A stretch of 64,000 nt of DNA from Nitrosotalea sp. (GCA_025451075.1 JANWLA010000023.1:52793-116792); one strand, 5' to 3'; counted from the first letter of the stretch, positions 33,531 through 43,062 are shown. Numbers and translations: made by a program. Notes: generated from the letters alone by a model not told the origin.

Positions 33531-33720
33531 TGTGTTTCAAATTGATGGTATCCGGTACGATTGATAAATATCGTCTATGGTTTTTACAAGTCCTATATAG
33601 AAATACTTGTATCATTATTATTTTAGGATCTGAATGAATAATTGCAAAAAATTCCTAAGATTTTACACGTGTATTACATGCAATACATTTCTAAAATAAA
33701 AGTGATTTAAAATATCACAA

Positions 33721-34167
33721 CTAGGGATTTCTGGTAGGCTTCCAGGCTGAAAACCATGACTGGATTATGCTTGTATCCATGCTTGTAAATGCCTTCAAGT
33801 TGTCATGAAATGTTCTGATGTTCTGTCTTGTTGCATCTATTGCAGTTATCATGGCCTTGTTCTGAAGCGAGGTAGTTTTTACAAACTCGTCTGTTGCGTC
33901 GTTGATTGATTTTAGGTATGACTGTGGGAGATTTGATCCCATGCCGCTCTTTGTTATCATTTCTTGCTGGAATACCATTGTATTGTCTAGTGCATTCTTG
34001 CATGTCAAAACGAATTCCTGCTGTAGCTGAGAAACTGCTTCCATGCATTGTGTTACATTTTTCTCAACTTCTTCAAAGTAACGGTTTACGTTTTGTCTGT
34101 ATGCTGCGTAGATTTCTTTTGTCTCGGGCTTGTTTGTCTTCTCGCTTAACATCTCAGTTTTACTCAT
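33721..34167 (-). CDS. Phasin-like helical protein
   Basis: 148 residues, helical, with regular heptad-like polar spacing (EIYAAYRQNVNRYFEEVEKN, ATDEFVKTTSLQNKAMITAI) and a C-terminal aromatic tail (IIQSWFSAWKP). The composition resembles phasins and PhaE-like granule proteins, but no PHA synthase lies in this window. Gaps on both sides (33531-33720, 34168-34379) are AT-rich and hold nothing clear. Confidence 0.5.
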   Translation of the reverse strand: MSKTEMLSEKTNKPETKEIYAAYRQNVNRYFEEVEKNVTQCMEAVSQLQQEFVLTCKNALDNTMVFQQEMITKSGMGSNLPQSYLKSINDATDEFVKTTSLQNKAMITAIDATRQNIRTFHDNLKAFTSMDTSIIQSWFSAWKPTRNP

Positions 34168-34379
34168 GATTGTATATCATGACATGTTTTCATAAAGGCC
34201 TTGACAATAGACTGCTTATAACTACATAAGATATGTGATGGATAGTTTTGCATGTATCCTTGTATTGCAATATGATAATACCTTTTTTCTAATAGTTCAT
34301 CTGTTTTCTATGATGTTCATCTCTAGCTAAATCAATTTCGATCAAACTCATTAAATCAAAAAGATCCCTAGTTGAAACC

Positions 34380-34478
34380 ATGCCAACTTGTAAGGAATGC
34401 AATACGGTTTTCTACTCTAATGAGGGCCTCGAAGTCCACCTGATTTATGCTCATAAAAAGAGCAAGATGTTGAATTAA
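34380..34478 (+). CDS. Single C2H2 zinc-finger microprotein (32 aa)
   Basis: ATG 34380 encodes one finger, C4-x2-C7-x12-H20-x4-H25 (TCKECNTVFYSNEGLEVHLIYAH), plus a short Lys-rich tail. Too short for the ORF track. The exact ligand spacing argues strongly for a real gene. Role unknown. Confidence 0.7.
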   Translation: MPTCKECNTVFYSNEGLEVHLIYAHKKSKMLN

Positions 34479-34555
34479 CAAGGTATTTCTCATTGCACAT
34501 CATTACGCATGACTTTAACCGATGGTTTTAGATGATTCAATGACATATTACAAAC

Positions 34556-34768
34556 ATGGACAGGATACGACTAAAATCAAATGATATACTATCAGTTGGC
34601 TATGATGAACCGCTGCAGATACTTGAAATACAATTTCATCATGGTGGAATCTACCAGTACTTTGGTGTACCAAAAAAGATCTACGACGGACTGGTAAAGT
34701 CTGTTCTATCCCATGGACAATACCACACTAGATACATCAAGAACAGATACCGACACGAGAAAATCTGA
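34556..34768 (+). CDS. KTSC-domain protein
   Basis: 70 residues forming one KTSC domain (PF13619-like): SVGYDEPLQILEIQFHHGGIYQYFGVPKKIYDGLVKS with the terminal HTRYIKNRY. KTSC domains occur alone or fused to nucleic-acid enzymes; an RNA-binding role has been suggested for the family. Confidence 0.8.
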   Translation: MDRIRLKSNDILSVGYDEPLQILEIQFHHGGIYQYFGVPKKIYDGLVKSVLSHGQYHTRYIKNRYRHEKI

Positions 34769-34937
34769 TTTTTTTGTTGCTGTAATTTGCAAAAATGTGC
34801 GTGTAAAAACAAATGTGAGCTGGTTAGTTACTCCAGTCCTTCTCCGACATAAAATCAGGGATGTGCAAACTCACACCACTCTACTGTAGGTATGGTGCAT
34901 TCCCAGATTAAAAGCCTGGTAATGGTACCTGTGTCTT

Positions 34938-34953
34938 GCAAGCGTATGCTTGC
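34938..34953. repeat. Perfect 6-bp hairpin GCAAGC-GTAT-GCTTGC
   Basis: An inverted repeat with a 4-nt loop, 75 nt before the 132-aa gene, in a 259-nt gap that otherwise shows nothing recognisable. Could be a terminator for the KTSC gene or a leader element; chance is also possible. Confidence 0.3.
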
Positions 34954-35027
34954 TTGTAACTGTAAATGCCATCTATTGCCGGTTTAATACCGATGAGGGC
35001 ATACCATAACTTGAGGAATTGACACAA

Positions 35028-35417
35028 ATGACAGAAAATGAAAATGCGCCAACATACGAATGGAAGGAAATTGGAACTGTTGGTGTAGATACTGGAGAGA
35101 TAATAATTGCAGACCCTGCAAATGTCCTCTCACCAAGAGAATACGATGAGCTCCACAAAAAAGAGACTGGTGCAAAATTGCCGCTTCATATTGATTTTAA
35201 ACACGGTATCGTATCCAAGACCGGATTTTCTGATGGTATCTATCATGTCTTTGCCAAGTTTGGAGATTTTGGTAAAGTTGCAAAGAGAATAATGGAGATT
35301 AGAATTATTTTTGACATGGTCGATGGTGATTCTGAAAAAGTATCTGACATTCCAAGAAAAGAATCATCTAGTATGCCTGAAAAGAAAGATGACCTGTCAA
35401 AAGGCGTCAAGCTATAA
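35028..35417 (+). CDS. Hypothetical 129-aa protein with DUF4241-like motif
   Basis: ATG 35028 is preferred to TTG 35019. The core EIGTVGVDTGEIIIADPANVL resembles the VGVDSG-x-I-x-ADP motif of DUF4241-like proteins; then SDGIYHVFAKFGDFGKVAKRI strands and a disordered Ser/Lys C-terminus. Function unknown. Confidence 0.6.
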   Translation: MTENENAPTYEWKEIGTVGVDTGEIIIADPANVLSPREYDELHKKETGAKLPLHIDFKHGIVSKTGFSDGIYHVFAKFGDFGKVAKRIMEIRIIFDMVDGDSEKVSDIPRKESSSMPEKKDDLSKGVKL

Positions 35418-35457
35418 AAAATAACTTTCCAGTCTGACTGTATCTTATAATTTGTGA

Positions 35458-35610
35458 CTATTGACTTGCCTTGTTCAAATCCAATATTTTTTTCATGGCA
35501 TTGTCTCTTTTGTCAAAATTTGTGTTTTTCTCAAAGTATAGTTCGCTATCGCATTTGGTTTGCTCTGAAATTAATTCATGCAACAATGTGGTCAGTTCAT
35601 GTGTGTCCAT
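35458..35610 (-). CDS. Small hypothetical protein (50 aa)
   Basis: An ATG-initiated frame below the track cutoff: MDTHELTTLLHELISEQTKC..., a charged helical peptide. Composition looks coding, but no family supports it. Confidence 0.45.
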   Translation of the reverse strand: MDTHELTTLLHELISEQTKCDSELYFEKNTNFDKRDNAMKKILDLNKASQ

Positions 35611-35728
35611 GATATCACATGATCTTCATTTCTATTAAACAGCTCTAGTTGGCATTTACCGTAACAAAAGAGGTTCATCACGAACTCTATTGCACTGGTA
35701 TATTAGAGACGAGGCTCATATGCTAATC

Positions 35729-35944
35729 ATGGAATCTGGAACTGAAAACCAAATTAATTCTAACATGGGAAAACAGCTAGTTGAAAAACTCTTGTTTCTA
35801 TCTCGTATTGATCAATACATAGATGGTGCGCAGATAAAAGGAAACAAACAAGCTGAATTGAGTTTGCAAATACTCCGTGCTGTGGAACAAAAGAATACCA
35901 ATTTGTTACAAGACTTTCTTATCACAGATGCAAGTGCAAGTTAA
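35729..35944 (+). CDS. Small helical hypothetical protein (71 aa)
   Basis: From ATG 35729 (35690 and 35720 are alternatives): MESGTENQINSN then two amphipathic helices (KQLVEKLLFLSRIDQYIDG, AELSLQILRAVEQKN). No known family. The next small gene starts 1 nt after its stop. Confidence 0.5.
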   Translation: MESGTENQINSNMGKQLVEKLLFLSRIDQYIDGAQIKGNKQAELSLQILRAVEQKNTNLLQDFLITDASAS

Positions 35945-35945
35945 A

Positions 35946-36098
35946 ATGCTCAAGAAATTTTTGAAAACCATGTGGAAATCAAAACATGAGGAATCTAAAG
36001 AAAAACGTCATGTGGAACAGAAAGAAATGAAAGAAGAAATCCCTGAGTTGGAGCAAGTCAAGCAAGATACACAAAAAGAGATTGAAGATCAAGAATAA
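35946..36098 (+). CDS. Highly charged small protein (50 aa)
   Basis: ATG 35946 follows the previous stop directly. A short amphipathic start (MLKKFLKTMWKSK) leads into a Lys/Glu-rich single helix (EESKEKRHVEQKEMKEEIPE). It could be a coiled coil or a disordered tail protein. Confidence 0.45.
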   Translation: MLKKFLKTMWKSKHEESKEKRHVEQKEMKEEIPELEQVKQDTQKEIEDQE

Positions 36099-36117
36099 TT
36101 AGAATTTTTCTATAACA

Positions 36118-36915
36118 TCAAATATTGAAAAGATCTTTTGCGTTTTGATACATCAATTCATTCCTGTATTCTTTCTTTAACTTTAATTTTGAAACAAAAC
36201 TAAGGTATGAATCCATGTCTGAAATCGGCCAATCTGTGCCATATAGCAGATAGTGTGGCTCTCCGGCATAACTAATCAACTCTGCAACTTTTTTAACCAT
36301 TATTTCTTCAAAAAAGTGATCAAATTTACCAACGGCCAGGCCTGATATGTCTGCATAAACATTATCATTCTTGTAAACAACTTCTTGGCAATCTTCAATC
36401 CATGGGTTTCCAAGATGGCACATGACAATCTTAAGTTCTGGATTGTCAACTGCAACCTCATCTAGGTGAAGAGGATGTGAAAATTTCAGCTTGCCTTTTT
36501 CAGAAAATGTATCCCCCGTATGCACCATCACTGGGACTCCAAATTCCACACAAGTGTCATAGACTTTTTGGTATCTCTTGTCGTATGGATAATAGTGCTC
36601 ATAACCACAGTAAATCTTGAGCCCCTTGACTGAACCGTCTTTTATCCATTTTCTGTATTGTTTCAAGTCTGATTCTGTGTGATTGTCAATACTATACCCT
36701 GCAACTAGTCCAATGTTATCGTATTTCTTTGTCGCCTCAATCAATTGTTGTATTGATGGTCTTTGCTCATTTACTATGTATGATGAGAGCACCACGGAAT
36801 AATCCACGTTATGGCTTGACATTTCTAAAAGTAATTTCTTAACCCTACCTTCAAGTGAGGAAATTTTTTCCAAGGATTCGTACTGGTTTAGATGAGTATG
36901 GCAATCAATTATCAA
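36118..36915 (-). CDS. Metal-dependent amidohydrolase (TatD/COG2159-like TIM barrel)
   Basis: 265 residues. Metal-site motifs MIIDCHTHLN at the N-terminus, VMVHTGDTFSEKG, VMCHLGNPW and LLYGTDWPISD are those of COG2159-type amidohydrolases (PF04909). The gene overlaps an acetyltransferase gene by 11 nt, implying linked function. Substrate unknown. Confidence 0.88.
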   Translation of the reverse strand: MIIDCHTHLNQYESLEKISSLEGRVKKLLLEMSSHNVDYSVVLSSYIVNEQRPSIQQLIEATKKYDNIGLVAGYSIDNHTESDLKQYRKWIKDGSVKGLKIYCGYEHYYPYDKRYQKVYDTCVEFGVPVMVHTGDTFSEKGKLKFSHPLHLDEVAVDNPELKIVMCHLGNPWIEDCQEVVYKNDNVYADISGLAVGKFDHFFEEIMVKKVAELISYAGEPHYLLYGTDWPISDMDSYLSFVSKLKLKKEYRNELMYQNAKDLFNI

Positions 36916-37564
36916 TCAAATCACCCTGTGTATAACTTGGATTCTTCCATTCTATGAAAGTGGCATAGTCTACTGATCTACTGTCTTTAAGATAATTTTG
37001 TAAAACCTTGATAAACCTAAATCCATTTTTTAGTTGAAAGCCAAGCACTGGCTCGTCTATCTTACCTTCAATTACTTTATGAATATACTCATCAGGTGAC
37101 ATTTTATCTACAAATTCGCAATAGTTGAACAATCTTCCACCTGCAATTATTCTTCTTAGGTTTAATTTAATGCAAAGATTTTTTCTTGCATTATACAGTA
37201 ACGTTGCAATTCCAATTCTGCGATAATCTGGGTGTGTTGACACATCAGCACCATAGAGACTATCACCTTTAGGGTTGTGGTTTCTAAATTCAGGGCCTCC
37301 GCAAACCTCTGTCCAAGTGTGCTCCTTGTACTCGGGTTCCAGTTTTACTATTAGGCTACTTACTGATCCTATAATCTGTCCATCATATTCTGCAACAAAT
37401 TGACCTTGAGGAAATGTTTCCAGATGGCTTGCCAAGTGATGTGGTTTCCAAATCATTCCTTCTATTGCCATCTGTGGAAAAGAAACTTGTTGTAATTGTA
37501 CAATCTTTGGGATATCTTCACATAAAGTATTTCGTATGTTTACCTGAGAATTATCGTCTGACAA
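36905..37564 (-). CDS. GNAT family N-acetyltransferase
   Basis: 219 residues. The acetyl-CoA loop is YRRIGIATLLYNARKNLC, preceded by the FVAEYDGQIIGSVSSL strand pair and YGADVSTHPD. The length is greater than the minimal 150-residue GNAT fold, with an extra C-terminal region. Translationally coupled to the downstream amidohydrolase. Confidence 0.87.
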   Translation of the reverse strand: MSDDNSQVNIRNTLCEDIPKIVQLQQVSFPQMAIEGMIWKPHHLASHLETFPQGQFVAEYDGQIIGSVSSLIVKLEPEYKEHTWTEVCGGPEFRNHNPKGDSLYGADVSTHPDYRRIGIATLLYNARKNLCIKLNLRRIIAGGRLFNYCEFVDKMSPDEYIHKVIEGKIDEPVLGFQLKNGFRFIKVLQNYLKDSRSVDYATFIEWKNPSYTQGDLIDN

Positions 37565-37606
37565 TTACATTGAATCAGACGCTAGATTATATTAACAAGC
37601 CAGCGG

Positions 37607-38710
37607 TTATGATGACAGTTTCTTGATCAAATCCGAAAATTCTGTCTCACTTAACACTGGGGTGCCCAAAACCTCCAGATTCTCTTTCACATGGGCCTGT
37701 GACTTTTGTCCAACTAGTGGTGCAATGATTCCTGGTGTAGACCTGACAAACTGCATTGCCCTGTGAGATGGTTTTGACATTTGGCCAAACTCGGGCAAAA
37801 CATTTGGTGCAAGCAACTTGGCCTGCATTAGTGGAACACTTGCAAATACTCCAATGCCAAGTTGTATTGCAGATTCTAGTATCGTATACTGGTTTGAATC
37901 TCCCTGGGTTTTTGCAGTCAATGCTTGGTCAAGATACATGTTGTATGGCAACTGGATGAATCGAAATCCATTTTCTTGGCCACCTACATCTTTTGCCATT
38001 TTTACAATGTCAAAAACTGAAAGGTACTGTGGATTGTCTGGAGCAACACGGAAGCACTCCCAGGTGGCCATCCCGTAATATTTTATGGCACCGCTCTTTC
38101 TTTGACTTTCGTAAAACTCGAAAACAGATCGTAGTTTTTTGGAAAATTCTTCTTTTGAAATGTCTTGCAGTTGACCTTCTGCAGCATTGTGTAGATACAT
38201 CAGGTCTATGCAGTCTAGTCCAAGATTTTTCATGCTACGCTCTAGCTGGTCCTGAAGATATGGTACTGTCATGCAGTGGTACCCTGATGAAATGTCTCCT
38301 GATTTTATCACACCTGGTTTTACAAGTGAGTTTTGTATGTTTACCCAAAAATCTTCATTAATGTCTCCGTCATTTGTGACGTACCCATTTTTTGTGCTAA
38401 CAAAAATCTCTTCTCTTTTTGCATCCCCTGACTGGACAAGTTCTGCAATTGCTTGTCCTACCGACCTCTCTGCCTTTTGGGAACGATAGTTGATTGCAGT
38501 ATCAATTACATTAATCCCAGACTTGATCGAAGTTTTTATGGCCTCTTTTACTAGTGTATCAGTAGCGTCATCTGGGTTGCCAAGATATGTCCCAATTCCA
38601 ACAGATGAGAGCGTAAGGCCTGCAAAGTTTTTGTAGAAATTACTTGCCACATTTTGCTGTCTTTTTGCAAAGTTTGCAGTGCCTTCTCTAGTTGCAAAGC
38701 CTGGTACCAT
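37607..38710 (-). CDS. Aldo/keto reductase
   Basis: 367 residues, TIM-barrel AKR. Catalytic tetrad is visible: DTAINYR (Asp and Tyr), STKNGYV (Lys) and MYLHNAAEG (His). NADPH-dependent reduction of aldehydes or ketones expected. It is about 50 residues longer than a minimal AKR, with an insertion around DINEDFWVNIQNSLVKPG. Substrate unknown. Confidence 0.9.
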   Translation of the reverse strand: MVPGFATREGTANFAKRQQNVASNFYKNFAGLTLSSVGIGTYLGNPDDATDTLVKEAIKTSIKSGINVIDTAINYRSQKAERSVGQAIAELVQSGDAKREEIFVSTKNGYVTNDGDINEDFWVNIQNSLVKPGVIKSGDISSGYHCMTVPYLQDQLERSMKNLGLDCIDLMYLHNAAEGQLQDISKEEFSKKLRSVFEFYESQRKSGAIKYYGMATWECFRVAPDNPQYLSVFDIVKMAKDVGGQENGFRFIQLPYNMYLDQALTAKTQGDSNQYTILESAIQLGIGVFASVPLMQAKLLAPNVLPEFGQMSKPSHRAMQFVRSTPGIIAPLVGQKSQAHVKENLEVLGTPVLSETEFSDLIKKLSS

Positions 38711-38741
38711 GTGATTTTGTTAAAACGTCGACGATTTAATT

Positions 38742-39644
38742 CTACTGTGGCACTTTGAGTAAAATGCCAACCAAAAATGCAACAACAAACAATGCGCCTG
38801 TTATTCTGCTGTATGTTACAAATCCCTGCATCACTGGGACAAGTTCCTGTACCTCGTTGTACTTTTTCTTCAGTGTTACCCCTGATCTTATTGCAAGCGG
38901 TATGGTTCCAAGTGTGATTATGGTAACCACTGGAAAAATTCCTACTAGTATAGATGATACAATTGTACCATAAATGATAAGTGGAAAAATCCAGACAACT
39001 GAAGCGGCTTTTTGTTTTCCAAGCAGTATGACAAGGGTTTTTCTGCCATGTTTCTTGTCTGCATCAAAATCAGGAAATGAATTTACAAACAAAACAGTTG
39101 ACGACAGGACTCCTGAAACAATTCCGGCAATGACTGGCTCTAGTGTTATATGAGAACTCTGGACAAAACAAGTTCCAAGAACTATCATGGCTCCCTTTAC
39201 TGCAACAAAGACCTCGCCTAGGCCAGAATCCACTATTCTTGTGGAATAAAAATAAATTGAAACAATCGCAAATCCCAGAATCACTGCAATGGTTATTCCT
39301 CTCTCAAAAATAAAAAATGCACCAACTGCAGAGCCGATTATTAGCATGAGCATCCCGGCACGGTACACCTGTTGTGGCTTGAGCAGTCCTTCTGGCAGAA
39401 CGCCTGTCCCGCCGCTAAACTTTGTCCTGTTGGTGTCAGTGTCAATCTGCCTCTTGTAGTCCCAGTAATCATTTAGAAGGTCTACACTTGCATGCAGTGC
39501 TGCCACTCCCACAAATGTAAGGGCTGCAAACCCTACATCAATTGTCTTGTTCTGCCAGCCGTTTATTGCGAGCCCAAGACACACCGAGATAATTGATGCA
39601 AGAAGAAATCGTATCCTTACTGCGCGAAGCCATACCTTGATCAT
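38742..39644 (-). CDS. UbiA-family prenyltransferase (MenA-like)
   Basis: 300-residue polytopic membrane enzyme. First Asp motif DLLNDYWDYKRQIDTDTNR, second NSFPDFDADKKHGRKTL. The pattern fits 1,4-dihydroxy-2-naphthoate prenyltransferase (MenA), consistent with menaquinone/thermoplasmaquinone synthesis, but UbiA paralogues have other aromatic acceptors. Confidence 0.9.
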   Translation of the reverse strand: MIKVWLRAVRIRFLLASIISVCLGLAINGWQNKTIDVGFAALTFVGVAALHASVDLLNDYWDYKRQIDTDTNRTKFSGGTGVLPEGLLKPQQVYRAGMLMLIIGSAVGAFFIFERGITIAVILGFAIVSIYFYSTRIVDSGLGEVFVAVKGAMIVLGTCFVQSSHITLEPVIAGIVSGVLSSTVLFVNSFPDFDADKKHGRKTLVILLGKQKAASVVWIFPLIIYGTIVSSILVGIFPVVTIITLGTIPLAIRSGVTLKKKYNEVQELVPVMQGFVTYSRITGALFVVAFLVGILLKVPQ

Positions 39645-39693
39645 AAAACTTGTGCAAGATATGGATTATTTTGATATATGCTTGGGTGGCTAG

Positions 39694-40098
39694 TTATCTG
39701 AGTTTTTCCAAGTCAACGCTTTCTATTGGCTTTCTGCCGTTGAACCCCTCGTCTTTTCCATGCCAGAATTTTATTACAGTCTCTCCCTGCTTCCAGCACA
39801 GCCATATCTCTTCGTTGAACATCAGTGATGGAAAATCAAGCAGTCCTTGGTCGATGCTTTTTACAGACACACCTGTTGCCTCTAAATCTTCAATTGATTT
39901 GTAAAAATTAGTTATTGCAGAATTGAGCTCTTGCTTTTTTATGATGTAATCCTTGAAGTTTTCCATGTACTTTGGGTTTGTCTCAAAGTCTGACTGGATT
40001 CTTACCACTTCATTTTTTGAATCAACAACATTGTTGAATTTTTGTATTACTACTGGAAGCATCTTGTTTGCTTGCTCTAGTGTAAAATGGGAAAACAT
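39694..40098 (-). CDS. DUF2203 family protein
   Basis: 134 residues: TLEQANKMLPVV near the start, a long helical hairpin, GVSVKSIDQGLLDFPSL and EIWLCWKQGE..IKFWHGKDEGFNGRKPI at the end, the complete DUF2203 pattern. Function unknown for the family; cytoplasmic. Confidence 0.88.
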   Translation of the reverse strand: MFSHFTLEQANKMLPVVIQKFNNVVDSKNEVVRIQSDFETNPKYMENFKDYIIKKQELNSAITNFYKSIEDLEATGVSVKSIDQGLLDFPSLMFNEEIWLCWKQGETVIKFWHGKDEGFNGRKPIESVDLEKLR

Positions 40099-40146
40099 TA
40101 TTTTTTTAAAATATTGTGGCTAGTTAAAAGTATTGGCAGGGTGCAA

Positions 40147-40986
40147 TTATGGTACCGACGATATTGCCTCTGAAATAATTCTTGATGCAAGATGTGATGT
40201 CCTGTCTCTAATGTCATAGTTTGGACAAACCTCCATCATGTCAAACCCACAAATGCCTTTTTTTATAATGGACTTGAGCAAAAATGTCACATCAATATTT
40301 GTCAGGCCAAGCGGGACTGGAACAGAAACTCCTGGCGCAAATGCGGGATCAATTGCATCCATGTCAAGTGAAATGTACACGTTTTTTCCTATTGTACCTA
40401 GAACATCGTCAGTAATTTTTTTCATGCCATGTGAAATTACATCAAATGGCGTAATGACTCGCAGACCATATTTTTTGATGTTATCAATTTCCTCTTTTTC
40501 TGGAGTCCTGATTCCTATCTGTATGCTAGTCTTTGTGTCAATGTATGGCAAGACATCGTAAAATACCGAGCCATAGTACCCACGAATTGAGCTGACAAAA
40601 TCTGGATGTGCATCAAAGTACACCAAGGACAGTGGACCGTATTTTTTTGCAACTGATTTTATTATCTGGGTTGTAATGGAATGATCACCACCAATTGATA
40701 TTGGAATCTTGGATCTTGAGACTATCTTATCCATTGCATCACCTATCTGACTGCGTTCCACATTTCCATAATCGTACACCTTCTTTGAAATTCCGTCTAG
40801 TGGCAAGCCAAGGGACACGTCATCTCCCCGCTTGTATGTGTCCCTGATTGATGAGATCTCTCTTATCTTGTGCGGGGCCTCTGATGTTCCCTTTCGAAGT
40901 GCGTGGGATTGTGACTCGTCAGGAATTCCGATTATGACAATTTCTGCATCATCAAAACTGTCAGTGTTTGCCCAGCAAATCTTCAT
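40147..40986 (-). CDS. Agmatinase/ureohydrolase family protein
   Basis: 279 residues of the arginase superfamily with the di-Mn motifs intact: GGDHSIT, DAHPDF and SLDMDAIDPAFAPG. Likely agmatinase (agmatine to putrescine and urea), but arginase, guanidinobutyrase or other guanidino hydrolase activity cannot be ruled out from motifs alone. The gap 40987-41140 shows nothing recognisable. Confidence 0.88.
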   Translation of the reverse strand: MKICWANTDSFDDAEIVIIGIPDESQSHALRKGTSEAPHKIREISSIRDTYKRGDDVSLGLPLDGISKKVYDYGNVERSQIGDAMDKIVSRSKIPISIGGDHSITTQIIKSVAKKYGPLSLVYFDAHPDFVSSIRGYYGSVFYDVLPYIDTKTSIQIGIRTPEKEEIDNIKKYGLRVITPFDVISHGMKKITDDVLGTIGKNVYISLDMDAIDPAFAPGVSVPVPLGLTNIDVTFLLKSIIKKGICGFDMMEVCPNYDIRDRTSHLASRIISEAISSVP

Positions 40987-41140
40987 TATATCGTCATTGG
41001 AATTTTATAATTATTAAAAATTCGTGTGATATAGATCTTGATCCATCGTGGAATATCTAGTCACAAATTAAGCAATTAGCTGAATTTTAATTATTATGTG
41101 TGATAAAACACTATTATACTGATTTTCAAACCGTTTTCAT

Positions 41141-41254
41141 ATGATACAAGGCGCAGGAGAAACTATCATGAGACGACTGCTTTTCCCACACTGGATGGAA
41201 ATAATGGCAGGAATTCTCATTGGAACAAGTCTCATTTTGATCTCTCACAAGTAA
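41141..41254 (+). CDS. Candidate 37-aa single-helix membrane peptide
   Basis: ATG 41141 (or 41168) opens MIQGAGETIMRRLLFPHWME then a hydrophobic helix IMAGILIGTSLILI. Short TM peptides of this type are common in archaea and this one is below the track cutoff. Coding status unproven. Confidence 0.4.
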   Translation: MIQGAGETIMRRLLFPHWMEIMAGILIGTSLILISHK

Positions 41255-41275
41255 AATTTTAAAATAAAAATAATT

Positions 41276-42277
41276 TTATTTCTTGTATGAAATGTCGCCA
41301 GCTAGCACTCGCTGGACTTTTCCCCTGCTTGATAATAACAGTGCACCAGTCTTGTCAATCCCAACTGCTTTTCCCTTTATTGTTCCGCTGGTTGTTGTTA
41401 TGGTGACACTTTTTCCAATTGTCAATGATCTTTTCATCCACTCTTTTCTGATGTTACCAGTGGAACCTGATATTACATTGTTGTAGTGTAGTTCAAGCTC
41501 TAGCAGAAATTGTTGCACCAGCTTGACAGGGTTTCCAGTCTTGCCTTGTTTTACAAGTGTGGCAATGCCATACTTTTTCTGACCTGTTTTGATTTGGCTT
41601 GTTATCTTGTCAGGCTTGATTTTAAAATTAATTCCGACGCCTATGACAAGATAATCTATTTTATTTGATTCAATTGATGCGTCAATTAGGATGCCTGCAA
41701 CTTTATCTCCGTTGATAGTTACATCGTTTGGCCACTTGAGTCCAGTCTTTATTTTTAGCGTCTTTTCAATTGCAACTGACAAGGCAAGCGATGTGAGCAT
41801 TGGAAAAAGTGACGTGTATGACGGCTCAAAGTTTGGCCTCAGCAATATGGACAGCCATATTCCGCCCTTTGGGGATACCCATTTTCGGTTCAACCTGCCC
41901 CTTCCCTGGGTCTGTCTCTCTGCAATTACTACAGAACCGTTCTCATGGGGTTTTTGGGATAATTCAAGTGCAAAATTCTGGGTCGAATCGATTACGTCAA
42001 AATAATAAATTTTTCCGCCAATTATACCAGTCTGCAACCCATCTGAAATCTCCCATGGGAACAGAAGATTGGTATTTGGATGTAGCTTATATCCTGCATT
42101 TTGTTTTGATTCTATCTTGTATCCAATGGACTTGAGTTTTTTGATATTTTTCCAGACTGCTGCTCTGCTCAGTCCAAGTGTCTTGCTTAGTTTTTCTCCA
42201 GACAAAAATTCTGGTTGGCCTGACTTTAGCAGCGTAACTATCTTGTCAAGAGTTGTTTGATCAAAAGATGTGTACAT
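41276..42277 (-). CDS. birA: Biotin-protein ligase with N-terminal HTH (BirA)
   Basis: 333 residues: a DNA-binding winged helix (FLSGEKLSKTLGLSRAAVWKNIKKL), the catalytic domain with GRGRLNRKWVSPKGG and KWPNDV, and a C-terminal SH3-like domain. Biotinylates the acetyl/propionyl-CoA carboxylase used in carbon fixation and may act as biotin-responsive repressor. It follows the thioredoxin-like gene on the same strand. Confidence 0.94.
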   Translation of the reverse strand: MYTSFDQTTLDKIVTLLKSGQPEFLSGEKLSKTLGLSRAAVWKNIKKLKSIGYKIESKQNAGYKLHPNTNLLFPWEISDGLQTGIIGGKIYYFDVIDSTQNFALELSQKPHENGSVVIAERQTQGRGRLNRKWVSPKGGIWLSILLRPNFEPSYTSLFPMLTSLALSVAIEKTLKIKTGLKWPNDVTINGDKVAGILIDASIESNKIDYLVIGVGINFKIKPDKITSQIKTGQKKYGIATLVKQGKTGNPVKLVQQFLLELELHYNNVISGSTGNIRKEWMKRSLTIGKSVTITTTSGTIKGKAVGIDKTGALLLSSRGKVQRVLAGDISYKK

Positions 42278-42286
42278 GCAAAAACA

Positions 42287-43027
42287 TTATTCGCTCAATA
42301 ATTTTTTGATATTCTCTTCTAGAAAATCATTTGTACCAAATGCAACATCTCGGAGCACTCCTTTTTTGTCAATTAGAATGGTTGATGGCGTGCCGCGCAA
42401 TGCAAACTCGTCAAACGTACTAGCAGAATATTCCTTGCTCTTGAGGTACTGCTTGACTCGTTCAATTATGTCTGATTTCTGGCTTGGGCTGTATGACTCG
42501 TATCCTGGAACATTTGCCAAAATGATTTCGTCTATTTTAGCCTGGCTTGCTGGACCGTCCTCTTTTTTTAGAAAATCCATTGCAACTGGAAACGGAATTT
42601 TATATGGCAGCTTATCCCCGTCGACAAGTTGGCCGTACTGGCCTAGCGCCTTTAGTGTCTCGCCAATCACTTTGCCCTCTGTAAGTAAAAGCCTGAGATT
42701 CTCAGTTGTGTTTTTATCAAAATCCTCAAACGCAGTTGCAACACCCAAAACCGTGACGCCTTCTTTTCTATATTTTTGATAAATCTCAATTGCCTGCGGG
42801 ATGCCGTACATGAAACAGCCAGGGCAGTTGACCTGGAAGACTTCGATTAAAACAACATTGTCTTTTTCCTTGTCGACATTAGTTGGTAATCCTTGAATCC
42901 ACTCTGATACTTTGAGATTTGGAGTCTTTGTGCCTATTTGCACTGCCATGTCAGGATACGTCTTGTGAATTATTGATATCTGTTTCTCTGAGGCATTGGC
43001 AGTTTTTTTGGATTGATTTTGATTCAT
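42287..43027 (-). CDS. Thioredoxin-fold (TlpA/AhpC-like) redoxin
   Basis: From ATG 43027, 246 residues (43045 adds six). Thioredoxin fold: PNLKVSEWIQGLP, VLIEVFQVNCPGCFMYGIP with the CPGC active site, GVATAFEDFDKN, and cis-Pro region RGTPSTILIDKKGVLRD. A domain-size insertion sits between these (about 110-190). There is no signal peptide. A redox or metallochaperone-maturation role near the secreted Cys proteins is inference. Confidence 0.82.
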   Translation of the reverse strand: MNQNQSKKTANASEKQISIIHKTYPDMAVQIGTKTPNLKVSEWIQGLPTNVDKEKDNVVLIEVFQVNCPGCFMYGIPQAIEIYQKYRKEGVTVLGVATAFEDFDKNTTENLRLLLTEGKVIGETLKALGQYGQLVDGDKLPYKIPFPVAMDFLKKEDGPASQAKIDEIILANVPGYESYSPSQKSDIIERVKQYLKSKEYSASTFDEFALRGTPSTILIDKKGVLRDVAFGTNDFLEENIKKLLSE

Positions 43028-43032
43028 AAATC

Positions 43033-43041
43033 TTTTATATA
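43033..43041 (+). promoter_or_regulatory. TATA box of the first secreted Cys/His protein
   Basis: TTTTATATA is centred 26 nt before ATG 43063, consensus-like with leaderless spacing. Confidence 0.65.
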
Positions 43042-43062
43042 CCATCAGAGAATCGTTGATCG

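Noticed and set aside
33660-33720. Inverted GTGTATTACATGCAATACAT near the phasin-like gene end
   Set aside because: Imperfect arms in very AT-rich DNA; no clear function or partner copy.
34769-35018. Possible tRNA or structured RNA in the 250-nt gap
   Set aside because: No cloverleaf or T-loop sequence could be built; only one short hairpin (34938-34953) is evident.
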